43,206 bases of DNA from Cellulomonas sp. (GTDB taxonomy: Bacteria; Actinomycetota; Actinomycetes; Actinomycetales; Cellulomonadaceae), in NCBI GenBank assembly GCA_031178625.1, contig JAPSIR010000006.1, forward strand, positions 1-43,206, written 5' to 3'. Below, one piece after another: positions 1 to 10,227 of the stretch. A model generated the notes under the pieces. The model had not been told where the DNA came from. It worked only from the letters and a program-made list of their open reading frames with translations, and did no database searches. Position numbers and translations under genes: made by a program. Numbering within the stretch: the stretch's first letter is position 1; each line of letters starts with the position of its first letter.

Positions 1-1822
<1,822 letters not shown>

Positions 1823-1890
1823 GTGACCTCCCTGTGCGGGACCACCCGCACGTCGTGCGTGATCTCCTGACGTCCTCAACGGGCCGCAGA

Positions 1891-1911
1891 CTTGAGTCTA
1901 TTCCGCTCAAG
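1891..1911 (-). promoter_or_regulatory. HAIR element (HspR operator) upstream of clpB
   Basis: Read on the minus strand the site is CTTGAGC-N7-ACTCAAG. It differs at one base from the HAIR consensus CTTGAGT-N7-ACTCAAG bound by the HspR repressor of actinobacteria, which controls dnaK and clpB. A possible -10 hexamer, TAGACT (1900-1895), lies inside the operator, so bound HspR would block the promoter. The site and spacing are seen directly; binding is inferred. Confidence 0.9.
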
Positions 1912-2105
1912 TCCCGTCCGCCCGAGGGTCTAGGCGCCGCGGGTGCGGCGGTCTACCGTGGGACCGGGCCGGCACGGCCCGCCGCTCGCACCCCGCAGGG
2001 GACGGTGAACGTGCCGCAGCAGCACCGCCACGGCGCGTCGACGAGCGACGGGACGGCACCGGCAACGCGAGCACCGGTCACGGGTCCCGTCGTCCCGGAG
2101 GCACC

Positions 2106-2663
2106 GTGACCACCCACCCGCTCCCCACGCCCGAGCACGCCAAGGGCATGGCCCGCGCCCTGCGCGCCGACCTGGCCGCCGACGGCCACGCCGTCACCCA
2201 CTCCCGCGCGCTCGAGCTCGTCGCGCACGCGCACGGGCTGCCCGACTGGAACGCGCTCGCCGCCGCCCCGCCCACGCCACCCGCACCCCGTCCCGCCGGG
2301 GGCGTCGGCACGGCCGTCCCGGTGCTCCGCGTCCTCGACGTCGCGACGGCCTACGGGTTCTACCGCGACGTCCTCGGCTGCCGCGTCGACTGGGAGCACC
2401 GGTTCGACGCCGGGCTCCCGCTGTACGCGCAGGTCTCGCGCGACGACCTGCGCCTGCACCTGTCGGAGCACCCGGGCGACGGCGCGTCCGGCGCCGTCCT
2501 GTGGGTGCCCGTGGACGACGTCGCGGCCCTCGCCGCACGGGTGCGGGAGCGGACCGGCGGACGGCAGCGGCCGGGCGTGGACCTCGACGCGCCGGGCGGC
2601 CCGACCGCCGAGGTCCTCGACCCGTTCGGCAACCGGCTCCGGTTCTGCCGGCCGACCTCCTGA
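2106..2663 (+). CDS. Glyoxalase_8/VOC two-domain protein
   Basis: The 185-aa protein has two parts. Residues 1-55 resemble the small Glyoxalase_8-type domain, with AKGMARALRADLAADG followed by HSRALELVAHAHGLPDWNAL. Residues 68-183 form a vicinal oxygen chelate domain of the bleomycin-resistance type, with a FYRDVLG helix at the front and the closing DPFGNRLRF motif. Such proteins bind or modify small molecules as dimers; no substrate can be named. The GTG start at 2106 follows GGAGG at 2097-2101. It is transcribed away from clpB and stands alone. A hexamer TACCGT at 1954-1959 is a weak promoter candidate. Confidence 0.82.
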   Translation: MTTHPLPTPEHAKGMARALRADLAADGHAVTHSRALELVAHAHGLPDWNALAAAPPTPPAPRPAGGVGTAVPVLRVLDVATAYGFYRDVLGCRVDWEHRFDAGLPLYAQVSRDDLRLHLSEHPGDGASGAVLWVPVDDVAALAARVRERTGGRQRPGVDLDAPGGPTAEVLDPFGNRLRFCRPTS

Positions 2664-2770
2664 GCGCCCGCAGCGTCCCCGCGAACCGGCACCGGGCGCG
2701 TCGGCGCGGCCGACGCCGACCCGTCACCGGACCGTCGCGCCGCCGTCGCCGGGCCGTCACGCCCGCTGCC

Positions 2771-2776
2771 TAGCGT
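2771..2776 (+). promoter_or_regulatory. Candidate -10 box (TAGCGT) of the histidine phosphatase
   Basis: TAGCGT lies 30 bp before the ATG at 2807 in the context GCCTAGCGT. Nearly the same sequence, GCCTAGCGTGGCG, sits before the gene at 26062. No convincing -35 box was seen. The assignment is inference from the TANNNT pattern and position. Confidence 0.45.
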
Positions 2777-2806
2777 CGCCGTGACACCAGGAGAGGAAGG
2801 GCACCG

Positions 2807-3463
2807 ATGACCCTCACGCTGACGCTCGTCCGGCACGGGCGCACCCACTTCAACGCGCGGCGCATCCTGCAGGGCCGCTGCGACTCCCCCCTGACGCGAC
2901 CGGGCCGGGAGGGCGTGCGCACGACCGCGCTCCACCTGGCGGGCATGCCGTTCACCGCCGCGTGGGCGTCCCCGTCCGGGCGCGCCGTCACGACGGCCGT
3001 CGAGCTGCTGCGGCCCCACCCCGACGTCCGCCTGCGCACCGACCCCGACCTGCGCGAGTACCACTTCGGCATCTACGAGAAGAAGCCGGAGTCGACGCTC
3101 GACGGCGTCGTCGCGTGGTCCGACCTCGTCAGGGACGTGCTCGCGGGCACGCACCCCGGGCTGCCCGGTGGCGAGCACGCCGCGGACTTCATGGGCCGCA
3201 CGCGCGCGGTGTTCGCGCGGATCGCCGCGGAGCACCCGGAGGGGCACGTGCTGGTCGTCGGGCACGGCCTCGCGCTCGGCGCGTACCTCGCCACGATCGA
3301 CCCGGTCGGGCTGGTGCCGCTGCCCAACGCGTCGGTGTCCACGGTCGAGGTCGAGCCCGACGGCACCGCCCGCATCACGCAGCTGGCGCTCGACGTCGCC
3401 GGCCAGGGCCACGTCGCCGCGCGCCCGATGACGCAGCCGACCCCGGTCCCGTCGGTCGCCTGA
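2807..3463 (+). CDS. Histidine phosphatase family protein (phosphoglycerate-mutase fold)
   Basis: The 218-aa protein opens with LTLVRHGRTHFNARRILQG, the RHG motif of the histidine phosphatase superfamily, with His10 as the phosphate-accepting residue. The second catalytic histidine is His153 in VVGHGLALGAYL, and REYHFGIYE carries the likely acid residue. Members dephosphorylate small phosphorylated metabolites, or act as cofactor-dependent mutases. The lack of mutase-specific features makes a phosphatase more likely, with unknown substrate. The ATG has a good Shine-Dalgarno (AGGAGAGGAAG). It is probably monocistronic: the next gene seems to carry its own leaderless promoter. Confidence 0.88.
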   Translation: MTLTLTLVRHGRTHFNARRILQGRCDSPLTRPGREGVRTTALHLAGMPFTAAWASPSGRAVTTAVELLRPHPDVRLRTDPDLREYHFGIYEKKPESTLDGVVAWSDLVRDVLAGTHPGLPGGEHAADFMGRTRAVFARIAAEHPEGHVLVVGHGLALGAYLATIDPVGLVPLPNASVSTVEVEPDGTARITQLALDVAGQGHVAARPMTQPTPVPSVA

Positions 3464-3515
3464 GCGACCTGCCGGCGCGCGCCGCCGGTGGGCGCCCGGT
3501 GTCGGTGCGGGGTGG

Positions 3516-3521
3516 CAGCAT
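3516..3521 (+). promoter_or_regulatory. Leaderless -10 candidate (CAGCAT) for the alpha/beta hydrolase
   Basis: CAGCAT is followed by exactly six bases and then the GTG at 3528, so transcription would start at or beside the start codon. The same CAGCAT-N6-GTG arrangement occurs before the GNAT gene at 39323. No Shine-Dalgarno is present. Confidence 0.45.
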
Positions 3522-3527
3522 CGGCGC

Positions 3528-4538
3528 GTGAGCGACGACGCCGTGGGGCCGCCCGAGACCGACGACGTGCTGGGGCCCGGGTGGGTCGCCCGCACGCTGC
3601 CGCTGCGCCCCGACGCGCTGTCCCGCCGGGGCGCGCCCGACCCGGTCGCGACGCTCGTCCACCGACGCCCCGACGCCGACCACCCGCGGCCGCGCACGGC
3701 GGTGCTCTACCTGCACGGGTTCGTCGACTACTTCTTCCACCCGCACGTCGCCGACGCCCTCGCCGGCGCCGGGTACGACCTGTGGGCGCTGGACCTGCGT
3801 GACTACGGTCGCTCGATCCGCCCCGGCCGGCCCGCGAACGAGATCACCGACCTGGCCACGTACGACGAGGAGATCGACACGGCGGTGGGCCTGCTGCGCG
3901 CGTCGCACGACCGGCTCGTCGTGATGGCGCACTCGACCGGCGGGCTCACGGCGGCGCTGTGGGCGGACGCCCGCCGCGGGCGCGGGCTCGTCGACGCGCT
4001 GGTCCTCAACTCCCCGTGGCTCGAGCTGCGCGGGAGCACGTTCGAGCGCACCGTGCTGACGCAGGCGATCGACGTGGTCGGCCGGGTGGCGCCGCGCCTC
4101 GTCGTGTCGCGCACGGCACGGCACTACGGCGAGGCGCTGCACACGGCGACCGGCGGCGAGTGGGACTACGACCTGGCCTGGAAGCCGCACGGCTTCGAGG
4201 TGCGCGCCGGGCTCGCGCGGACGGTCCGGCGCGGGCACGCGCGCGTCGCCCGCGGCCTGGCGGTGGACTGCCCCGTGCTCGTCCTGGCGTCCGACGCCGC
4301 CGGTCCCGACGACCGCTGGCACGAGGCCCTGCTCAGCACCGACTCGGTGCTCGACCCCGCGCAGATCGCGGCGCGCGCACCGCGGCTCGGCCCGGACGTG
4401 ACGTTCGTGCAGGTGCCGGGCGGCGCGCACGACCTCGCGCTGTCGCCCGCACCCGCCCGCGAGCGCTACCTGACGGAGGTGCGCAGCTTCCTCGACGCGC
4501 GCGTCGGCACGCGGCCCGAGCGCGACGGCGGCGCGTAG
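3528..4538 (+). CDS. Alpha/beta hydrolase, serine aminopeptidase S33/lysophospholipase-like
   Basis: This 336-aa hydrolase has the oxyanion-region motif VLYLHGFVDYFF near residue 59, the nucleophile elbow AHSTGG with Ser136, a likely acid Asp256 in LASDAAGPDD, and His301 in GGAHDLALS. This completes a Ser-Asp-His triad. The overall form fits the lysophospholipase/monoacylglycerol-lipase-like S33 group, acting on an ester or amide that cannot be specified. No signal peptide or membrane segment is seen, so it is probably cytoplasmic. The GTG start lacks a Shine-Dalgarno but sits six bases after a -10-like CAGCAT. The gene converges on the CDF transporter with only 17 bp between stops. Confidence 0.86.
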   Translation: MSDDAVGPPETDDVLGPGWVARTLPLRPDALSRRGAPDPVATLVHRRPDADHPRPRTAVLYLHGFVDYFFHPHVADALAGAGYDLWALDLRDYGRSIRPGRPANEITDLATYDEEIDTAVGLLRASHDRLVVMAHSTGGLTAALWADARRGRGLVDALVLNSPWLELRGSTFERTVLTQAIDVVGRVAPRLVVSRTARHYGEALHTATGGEWDYDLAWKPHGFEVRAGLARTVRRGHARVARGLAVDCPVLVLASDAAGPDDRWHEALLSTDSVLDPAQIAARAPRLGPDVTFVQVPGGAHDLALSPAPARERYLTEVRSFLDARVGTRPERDGGA

Positions 4539-4555
4539 CCCCGCCGTCCGCCGCG

Positions 4556-5680
4556 TCAGCCGTCCGTCGGGACGAGCGCCGGCTCCTGCGCCTCCGAGAG
4601 GGACAGCACCGCACCCACCACGCCGGGGATGGCCCGCGTGCGCTGCTCGACCCGCGCGAGCACGTGCGCCGCGTCGTCCTCGGCGGGGTTGCCCGCGAGG
4701 TCCACCGCGCCGACGAGGAACACGCGGCGCGCGCCGACGAACTCGATCCGCAGGCTCGTCACGCGCGCGACCTCCGGCATGTCGAGCAGCCGACGCAGGG
4801 CCGCGTCGCGCAGCGCCGGGTCGACGGCCTCGCCGACGATGAACCGCAGGTTGCGCACGATCAGCACGACCGCGACGACGCCCAGCAGCACGCCGACGAG
4901 GATCGACCCGACCGCGTCGGGCACCGTGGAGCCGGTGACCTCGTGCGCCGCGATGCCGGCGGCGGCGATGAGGATGCCGACGAGCGCGGCGGCGTCCTCG
5001 AAGAACACGGCCCGCACGGTGGGGTCGGACGTGCGCAGCACCTGCGCGAGCAGCCCGCGGTGGCGCCGGCGCGCGTCTGCGCGCGACTGCCGCCACGCCT
5101 GCGCGAACGACACCCCCTCCAGCACGAACGCGATGCCGAGCACCACGTACGCGACCGTGAACGACCCCGCCGGCTCGGGGTGCACGAGCTCTTGGATGCC
5201 GTGCGTCACGGACACGCCCGCGCCGACGCCGAACAGGCCGATCGCCGCGAACATGGCCCACACGTAGACCTCGCGCCCGTGCCCGAGCGGGTGCGTGGCG
5301 TCGGCGCCGCGGGCCCCGCGCCGGTGGGCGACGAGGAGCAGCACCTCGTTGCCCGCGTCGGCCCACGAGTGCGCGGCCTCGGCGAGCATCGACGCGGCGC
5401 CGGTGACGACGGCGGCACCGGTCTTCGCCACGGCGATGAGGACGTTCGCCGCGAGCGCCAGGACGACCGTGAGCAGGGACTCGCCGCCGCCGGGGTCGTC
5501 GTCGCCGGCGAGGCCGTCCCAGGCGTCCGGCGCGCCGGCCGCCACGGGCACGCCGGTCGCGGCCGCCTCGTCGGGGGGCCGGGCCGCCCGGGCGGACGAC
5601 GGGCCGGTGGGGTGGCCGGACGGCGGGGCGGACGGCGGCGTCGCCGCGCCGGCGCCGTGCGGCTCGGGCGGTCGGGTCAT
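4556..5680 (-). CDS. Cation diffusion facilitator (CDF) metal transporter
   Basis: The 374-aa protein is a CDF family antiporter that exports divalent metals (Zn, Fe, Mn or Co) against protons. About 65 N-terminal residues are Pro/Ala-rich and probably disordered. The membrane part starts near residue 68 and shows six predicted helices. The helix-2 metal site HSWAD (His104, Asp108) and a later FFEDAAALVG segment are typical of CDF proteins with the AAHSWADAGNE signature. A cytoplasmic C-terminal domain (about 280-365) follows. The ATG at 5680 was chosen because it begins MTRPPEPHG; longer upstream readings run into unrelated sequence opposite the VOC gene. TACGCC-N6-ATG upstream may be a leaderless promoter. 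Confidence 0.9.
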   Translation of the reverse strand: MTRPPEPHGAGAATPPSAPPSGHPTGPSSARAARPPDEAAATGVPVAAGAPDAWDGLAGDDDPGGGESLLTVVLALAANVLIAVAKTGAAVVTGAASMLAEAAHSWADAGNEVLLLVAHRRGARGADATHPLGHGREVYVWAMFAAIGLFGVGAGVSVTHGIQELVHPEPAGSFTVAYVVLGIAFVLEGVSFAQAWRQSRADARRRHRGLLAQVLRTSDPTVRAVFFEDAAALVGILIAAAGIAAHEVTGSTVPDAVGSILVGVLLGVVAVVLIVRNLRFIVGEAVDPALRDAALRRLLDMPEVARVTSLRIEFVGARRVFLVGAVDLAGNPAEDDAAHVLARVEQRTRAIPGVVGAVLSLSEAQEPALVPTDG

Positions 5681-5854
5681 GGCTCTGGCGTAGCACCGCG
5701 GCGCGTCGCGCGCCCGGCGGGGGGACGACACGGCGGACGACGCGGGTGGGCCCTGACCTGGGGACGCGTGATGCGGACGAGCGTCCGAGATGGTTGGCTG
5801 TGCCCCGCCCGGCGGCGGATCGACCGGGCACGGACGAGAGAGCGGCGGACCCCG

Positions 5855-6646
5855 ATGACGGTGAACGACAGCCCCTGGCCGGCCGGCGTGCCGGCGTGGG
5901 CCGACATCACGGTGCCGGACCTGGACGCGGCGCAGCGGTTCTACGGCGGCCTGCTCGGCTGGGAGTTCACCGAGGGCCGGCCGGAGACGGGCGGCTACGT
6001 CACGGCGTCCGTCGACGGGCACCGCGTCGCGGGCCTGCTCCCGGCGTCCGACGGCCACGCCGGAGACCCCGCCGCGTGGTGCCTGTACCTGGCGGTCGAC
6101 GACGTCACGCTCGGCACCGGCCACGCCGTCGCCGCGGGCGCGCAGCTGCTGGCCGGGCCGATGACGGTGCTCGGCCTCGGCGACATCGCCGTGCTGGCGG
6201 ACCCCGCGGGCGCCGTCTTCGGCCTGTGGCAGTCCGGCACGCACACCGGCTGGGACGTCACCGACGTGCCCGGCGCGTTCGTGTGGGCCGAGCAGATGTC
6301 GCAGCACCCCGACGCGTCCCGGCGCTTCTACACCGAGCTGTTCGGGTACGAGCCGACCGACATGAGCGCGCCCGACTTCACGTACACGTCGCTGGCCGTG
6401 GGCGGCTCGCCGGCGGTCGGCGTCGGCGGGTACGGCGCCGGCGTCGGCGCGGACGTCCCGGCGGCGTGGACGTGGTACGTCGCGGTCGCGGACGCCGACG
6501 AGGCCGCGCGCCGGGTGCCGCACGTGGGCGGCAGCGTCGTCAGCGGCCCCGAGGACACGCCCTACGGCCGGCTGGTCCTGGCGCAGGGCCCGGCGCGCGA
6601 GGTCGTCGCGCTGCTCGAGCAGCCGCCGGCGGACGTCCCGGCCTGA
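5855..6646 (+). CDS. Double-VOC-domain protein (CFP30B/27 kDa antigen-like)
   Basis: The 263-aa protein contains two vicinal oxygen chelate domains in tandem. The first, about residues 10-125, begins PAWADITVPDLDAAQRFY. The second, about 135-258, begins FVWAEQMSQHPDASRRFY. This layout is that of the actinobacterial CFP30B-like glyoxalase/dioxygenase superfamily proteins, whose activity is not established. The closing residues VALLEQP match the strand that usually ends the domain. The ATG at 5855 has only a weak purine-rich stretch upstream. It is divergent from the CDF gene with 174 bp between starts. Confidence 0.85.
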   Translation: MTVNDSPWPAGVPAWADITVPDLDAAQRFYGGLLGWEFTEGRPETGGYVTASVDGHRVAGLLPASDGHAGDPAAWCLYLAVDDVTLGTGHAVAAGAQLLAGPMTVLGLGDIAVLADPAGAVFGLWQSGTHTGWDVTDVPGAFVWAEQMSQHPDASRRFYTELFGYEPTDMSAPDFTYTSLAVGGSPAVGVGGYGAGVGADVPAAWTWYVAVADADEAARRVPHVGGSVVSGPEDTPYGRLVLAQGPAREVVALLEQPPADVPA

Positions 6647-6717
6647 CGCGCGGCCGCGACCGGCGCGACGCCCGGCCCACGGCGCGACGCCCGGCGACCG
6701 GGCACCGCACCGCCCCG

Positions 6718-6723
6718 TAGCCT
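6718..6723 (+). promoter_or_regulatory. Leaderless -10 candidate (TAGCCT) for trmB
   Basis: TAGCCT is followed by GGTGCG and then the ATG at 6730. The six-base gap puts the transcription start at the start codon. There is no Shine-Dalgarno, which supports leaderless translation. Confidence 0.6.
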
Positions 6724-6729
6724 GGTGCG

Positions 6730-7461
6730 ATGCCCCCGGCCGAGGACGTGTTCACGCACCGCGCGTCGCGGCCCCACGAGCCGTTGCGCACCTTCCACCC
6801 GCGCCGCGCGGCGCTCGGCCGGGACCGCGCGGACGCGCTCGACCGGCTCTTCCCGCGGTGGGGCTTCTCCGTCGACGACGAGCGCGCCGCGCCGCCGCGC
6901 ACGCCCGACGGGCTGCTGGACACCGCCGCCCTGTTCGGGCGCACGACGCCGCTGGTCCTGGAGATCGGTTCGGGCATGGGCGACGCCACCGCCGCCATGG
7001 CCGCCGCCGACCCCGACCGGGACTGGCTCGCGGTCGAGGCGCACCTGCCGGGCGTCGCCGCGCTGCTCGTGCTCGTCGAGCGCGCCGGCCTGACGAACGT
7101 GCGCGTCGCGCACGGCGACGCGCTGCGGCTGCTGCGCGCATCGGTCGCGTCGTCCTCCCTGGACGCGGTCCACGCGTACTTCCCCGACCCGTGGCCGAAG
7201 GCGCGCCACCACAAGCGGCGGCTCGTGCAGCCCGAGCACGTCGCCCTCGTCCGCGACCGCCTCCGTGTCGGTGGGACGTTCCACGTGGCGACCGACTGGG
7301 CGGACTACGCCGAGCAGGCCGCCGCGGTGCTCGCCGCCGACCCGGACCTCGACGGCGGCGTCGTCCCGCGGCCCCCGCACCGGCCCGTGACGCGCTTCGA
7401 GCAGCGCGGTCTCGACCTCGGCCACGAGGTCACCGACCTGGTCGTGCGGCGGGTCCGGTGA
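6730..7461 (+). CDS. trmB: tRNA (guanine-N7-)-methyltransferase
   Basis: TrmB methylates G46 in the variable loop of many tRNAs, using S-adenosylmethionine. The 243-aa protein has the SAM-binding motif VLEIGSGMGDAT near residue 76 and the family signature YFPDPWPKARHHKRRL near residue 150, which contains the catalytic region. The C-terminal TRFEQRGL completes the usual TrmB ending. The ATG at 6730 is six bases after TAGCCT, a leaderless arrangement. The stop overlaps the GTG of the next gene by three bases, so the two are probably co-transcribed and translationally coupled. Confidence 0.96.
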   Translation: MPPAEDVFTHRASRPHEPLRTFHPRRAALGRDRADALDRLFPRWGFSVDDERAAPPRTPDGLLDTAALFGRTTPLVLEIGSGMGDATAAMAAADPDRDWLAVEAHLPGVAALLVLVERAGLTNVRVAHGDALRLLRASVASSSLDAVHAYFPDPWPKARHHKRRLVQPEHVALVRDRLRVGGTFHVATDWADYAEQAAAVLAADPDLDGGVVPRPPHRPVTRFEQRGLDLGHEVTDLVVRRVR

Positions 7462-8282
7462 GGCTCCTCGTCGTCCCCGGCGTCGCGCCCGACCGCTGGG
7501 CGCGGGTGTGGGCGGAGCGTCTGCCCGCGGAGCCGCTCGACGTCGTGCGCGGCACGCCCGCCGAGGCCGCCGCCGCCGTGCTCGACGGCCGCGCCGACGC
7601 CGCCGTCCTGCGGCTGCCGTCCGAGCCGGCGCCCGGCGCGCCGGTACCCGGTCTCCCGGCGGTCGCGCCGTCGACGCGCGACGGCTGGGCCGTCGTGCCG
7701 CTGTGGGAGGACCGTGCGGTCGTCGTGGTGCCCCGGGAGCACCTCTTCACGGTCGTCGAGACGGTCGACCTGGAGGACCTGCGTGACGAGCCGCTGCTCG
7801 TCCCGGCCGACGACGTCCTGGGCGCCGAGGCCGCCGTGGGCGCGGGGGAGGTCACCGCGGTGCCGGACACCCCCACGGCGCTCGACCTCGTCGCGTCGGG
7901 GGCGGGCGTCGTCGTCCTCCCCCACGCGCTGGCGCGCGAGCACGGCGACAGGCGCTTCGCCGTCCGCGACGTGCCGGACGTGCCGGGGTCGCGCGTCGTG
8001 CTCGTGTGGCACCGCGACAACGAGCACCCGCTCGTGCAGGAGCTCGTCGGCATCGTCCGCGGCCGCACGGCCGGCAGCTCGCGCGGCCAGGCGTCGGTGC
8101 CGGACCCCCCGAGCACCGCGACGGACGCGCGCGGCGGGGCCGGCCCGCGCAGCGGCGGGCAGGACCGTGCGGGCCAGGCCGGCGCGGGCCGCACGGGCCG
8201 CGGCGGGGCGGGCCGCACGGGCCCGGCGCGGACAGGCCGCGGCGGCACGACGGGACGGGGCCGCGGGCACCGGTCCCGCTGA
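7458..8282 (+). CDS. Orphan LysR-type substrate-binding domain protein with Arg/Gly-rich tail
   Basis: The 274-aa product looks like the effector-binding half of a LysR regulator: an N-terminal strand RLLVVPGVAPDRW, then the periplasmic-binding-like segments WAVVPLWEDRAVVVVPREH and ALDLVASGAGVVVLPHAL. There is no helix-turn-helix before it. From about residue 212 the protein becomes low complexity, with repeated GRTGRGGAGRTG-like units rich in Arg and Gly. Such RG-rich tails are often disordered and can bind nucleic acid. The GTG start overlaps the trmB stop. The coupling to a tRNA methyltransferase suggests an RNA-related or housekeeping role, but that is inference. It could also be a truncated regulator that lost its DNA-binding part. 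Confidence 0.75.
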   Translation: MRLLVVPGVAPDRWARVWAERLPAEPLDVVRGTPAEAAAAVLDGRADAAVLRLPSEPAPGAPVPGLPAVAPSTRDGWAVVPLWEDRAVVVVPREHLFTVVETVDLEDLRDEPLLVPADDVLGAEAAVGAGEVTAVPDTPTALDLVASGAGVVVLPHALAREHGDRRFAVRDVPDVPGSRVVLVWHRDNEHPLVQELVGIVRGRTAGSSRGQASVPDPPSTATDARGGAGPRSGGQDRAGQAGAGRTGRGGAGRTGPARTGRGGTTGRGRGHRSR

Positions 8283-8424
8283 GCACCGCCGGCGGACCCG
8301 TCCGGGTGATCCGCGTCCACGGTCGGCCGCACCGCCCGCCGAAGTCCTCACATCTGCACCGCACCGGTCGACGGGCGGACGACCCGCAGTGCAGCGGGCC
8401 CGGACGCACCCCCCTGGAGAGCCA

Positions 8425-10005
8425 GTGCCGCGCCTCACGACCCTCCCCGTCCGCCTGCGCATGGTCGCGCTCGTCGTGCTCACGGGCATCGCGCTCGCCG
8501 GCCTCACGGTCGTGGCCGTCGGCGGCGTCGAGCGCCGCATCACGACGGAGCGCACCACGGCCACCCAGCACGTCGTCGAGGCCGCCCTCGGCGTCGTGCA
8601 GCACTACGGCGCCCTCGCGGACGCCGGCGACCTCACCGTCGACGCCGCGCAGGACGCGGCCCTCGCCGCGCTCGAGGGCATGCGGTACGGCGGCGAGGAG
8701 TACTTCTGGGTGAACGACATGCACCCGACGATGCTCATGCACCCGTTCAAGCCCGAGCTGAACGGCACCGACCTCAGCGCCAACGAGGACCCCGACGGCC
8801 TCCGCCTGTTCGTCGAGATGGTGAAGGTGGTGCAGGCCGACGGCGCCGGCACGGTCGCGTACCAGTGGCCGAAGCCGGGAGCCGACGCCCCGCAGCCGAA
8901 GATCTCCTACGTCGCCGGCTACGAGCCGTGGGGCTGGGTCGTCGGGTCCGGCATCTACGTGGACGACGTCCGTGCCGCGGCGATCACCGACACCCGTCCG
9001 ATCCTCGTGGTGGCCCTGGTGGCGCTGGCGCTGCTCACCGCGGCCGGCCTCGCCGTGTCGCGCTCGATCACGGCACCGCTGCGCCGGGCCACCGACGCCC
9101 TGTCCGCCGGTGACGTGCACGCGCGCCTCGACGCGGGCACGGGCCGCACCGAGCTGGACGCGCTGGCGACGGCCCTGAACGCGACGCTCGACCGCACGGC
9201 GGTGGCGACGACGGCGGTGAGCGCGTCGGCCGAGGCGGTGACGGGTGCGGTGACCACGCTCCTCGGCTCCAGCGAGTCGCTGTCGGAGAACGTGCAGGAC
9301 TCGAGCCGGCAGGCGCAGGACGTCGCCTCCAGCGCCGGGCAGGTCGCCGACCGGATCGACGCGGTGGCGGCGGGCGCGCAGCAGATGGACGCCTCCATCG
9401 GCGAGATCTCCCGGAACACCGCCGAGGTCGCGGCCATCGCGGGCCAGGCCGTGCAGATCGCCTCGCGCACGACGCGCACGGTCGAGGAGCTCGGCGCCTC
9501 GTCGGCGCAGATCGGGTCCGTCGTCAAGGTCATCACCGGGATCGCGGAGCAGACCAACCTGCTCGCGCTCAACGCGACCATCGAGGCGGCACGTGCGGGG
9601 ACGGCGGGCAAGGGCTTCGCGGTCGTCGCGAGCGAGGTCAAGGACCTCGCGCAGGAGACCGCCCGTGCCACGGGCGAGATCGCGGGGCAGGTGGAGGCGA
9701 TCCAGGGCGCGGTGGCGCGCGCGGTCGAGGAGATCGCGCAGATCAGCGACGTCGTCCAGCAGATCGACGCCTACCAGACGACGATCGCCGGCGCGGTGGA
9801 GGAGCAGTCGGCGACCACGGCCGAGATGGCCGCCGCCGTCGCCGCCGCGGCGGAGGAGGGCCGCGGCATCGAGCAGGGGCTGGGCCTCGTCGAGGGCACG
9901 CAGCACCGCTCGCTGGCGAGCATCACGACGATCCGCGAGGCCGCCGACGAGCTGCGCAGCACCGCCGGGCACCTGCACGACTCGGTGCTCGCGCTCCGCG
10001 GCTGA
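8425..10005 (+). CDS. Methyl-accepting chemotaxis protein with periplasmic-type Cache domain
   Basis: This 526-aa chemoreceptor has a first membrane helix at about residues 12-35 and an extracellular single Cache domain (about 40-180) with EEYFWVNDMHPTMLMHP and GWVVGSGIYVDDV, the marks of sCache_2 sensors for small organic acids. A second membrane helix follows at about 193-212, then a HAMP segment and a long signalling coiled coil. The kinase-contacting tip EQTNLLALNATIEAARAG is at about 375. No C-terminal CheR-binding pentapeptide is seen. The GTG at 8425 follows GGAGA and gives a short cytoplasmic lead. No other chemotaxis or flagellar gene lies in the window, so its partners must be elsewhere. 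Confidence 0.93.
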   Translation: MPRLTTLPVRLRMVALVVLTGIALAGLTVVAVGGVERRITTERTTATQHVVEAALGVVQHYGALADAGDLTVDAAQDAALAALEGMRYGGEEYFWVNDMHPTMLMHPFKPELNGTDLSANEDPDGLRLFVEMVKVVQADGAGTVAYQWPKPGADAPQPKISYVAGYEPWGWVVGSGIYVDDVRAAAITDTRPILVVALVALALLTAAGLAVSRSITAPLRRATDALSAGDVHARLDAGTGRTELDALATALNATLDRTAVATTAVSASAEAVTGAVTTLLGSSESLSENVQDSSRQAQDVASSAGQVADRIDAVAAGAQQMDASIGEISRNTAEVAAIAGQAVQIASRTTRTVEELGASSAQIGSVVKVITGIAEQTNLLALNATIEAARAGTAGKGFAVVASEVKDLAQETARATGEIAGQVEAIQGAVARAVEEIAQISDVVQQIDAYQTTIAGAVEEQSATTAEMAAAVAAAAEEGRGIEQGLGLVEGTQHRSLASITTIREAADELRSTAGHLHDSVLALRG

Positions 10006-10017
10006 CCCCCGACGACG

Positions 10018-10046
10018 GGCCCGCCGACCGGATCGGTCGGCGGGCC
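10018..10046 (+). terminator. Terminator hairpin after the chemoreceptor gene
   Basis: A perfect 13-bp stem begins GGCCCGCC and closes on a GAT loop, 13 bp past the stop codon. TTGT follows the right arm. The flanks ACGAC and GTCGT could extend the stem. Confidence 0.85.
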
Positions 10047-10227
10047 TTGTCGTGCGTGGTGCGGGCGTGCGCGGCGCCGGCACGCTCGTCGCCGGCCGGC
10101 GAGGTCCACGGCCTGTGGAGGACGCGCACGCGCCGGACGACCGCTCCCCTAGGTTCGCCGGCGTCGGGGCAGGCGCCCACGACGGCCGCGCGGGGCCGAC
10201 CCGCGCCCGCTCGCGGAGGACGGCACC

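Noticed and set aside
3375-5831. Very long open frame on the minus strand (over 800 codons) opposite the hydrolase and CDF genes
   Set aside because: It reads as Arg/Ala/Gly-rich low-complexity sequence, typical of an off-frame in GC-rich DNA. Real genes with clear motifs occupy other frames.
5681-6523. Possible N-terminal extension of the CDF protein
   Set aside because: The frame stays open upstream but gives His/Arg-rich sequence opposite the VOC gene. The ATG at 5680 fits the family better.
6662-6696. Direct repeat GGCGCGACGCCCGGC before trmB
   Set aside because: Two copies of a GC-only word with no relation to a start or stop; judged as compositional.
10089-10102. Palindrome TCGCCGGCCGGCGA as an operator
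   Set aside because: It is GC-only and lies just past a strong terminator; such palindromes arise easily at this base composition.
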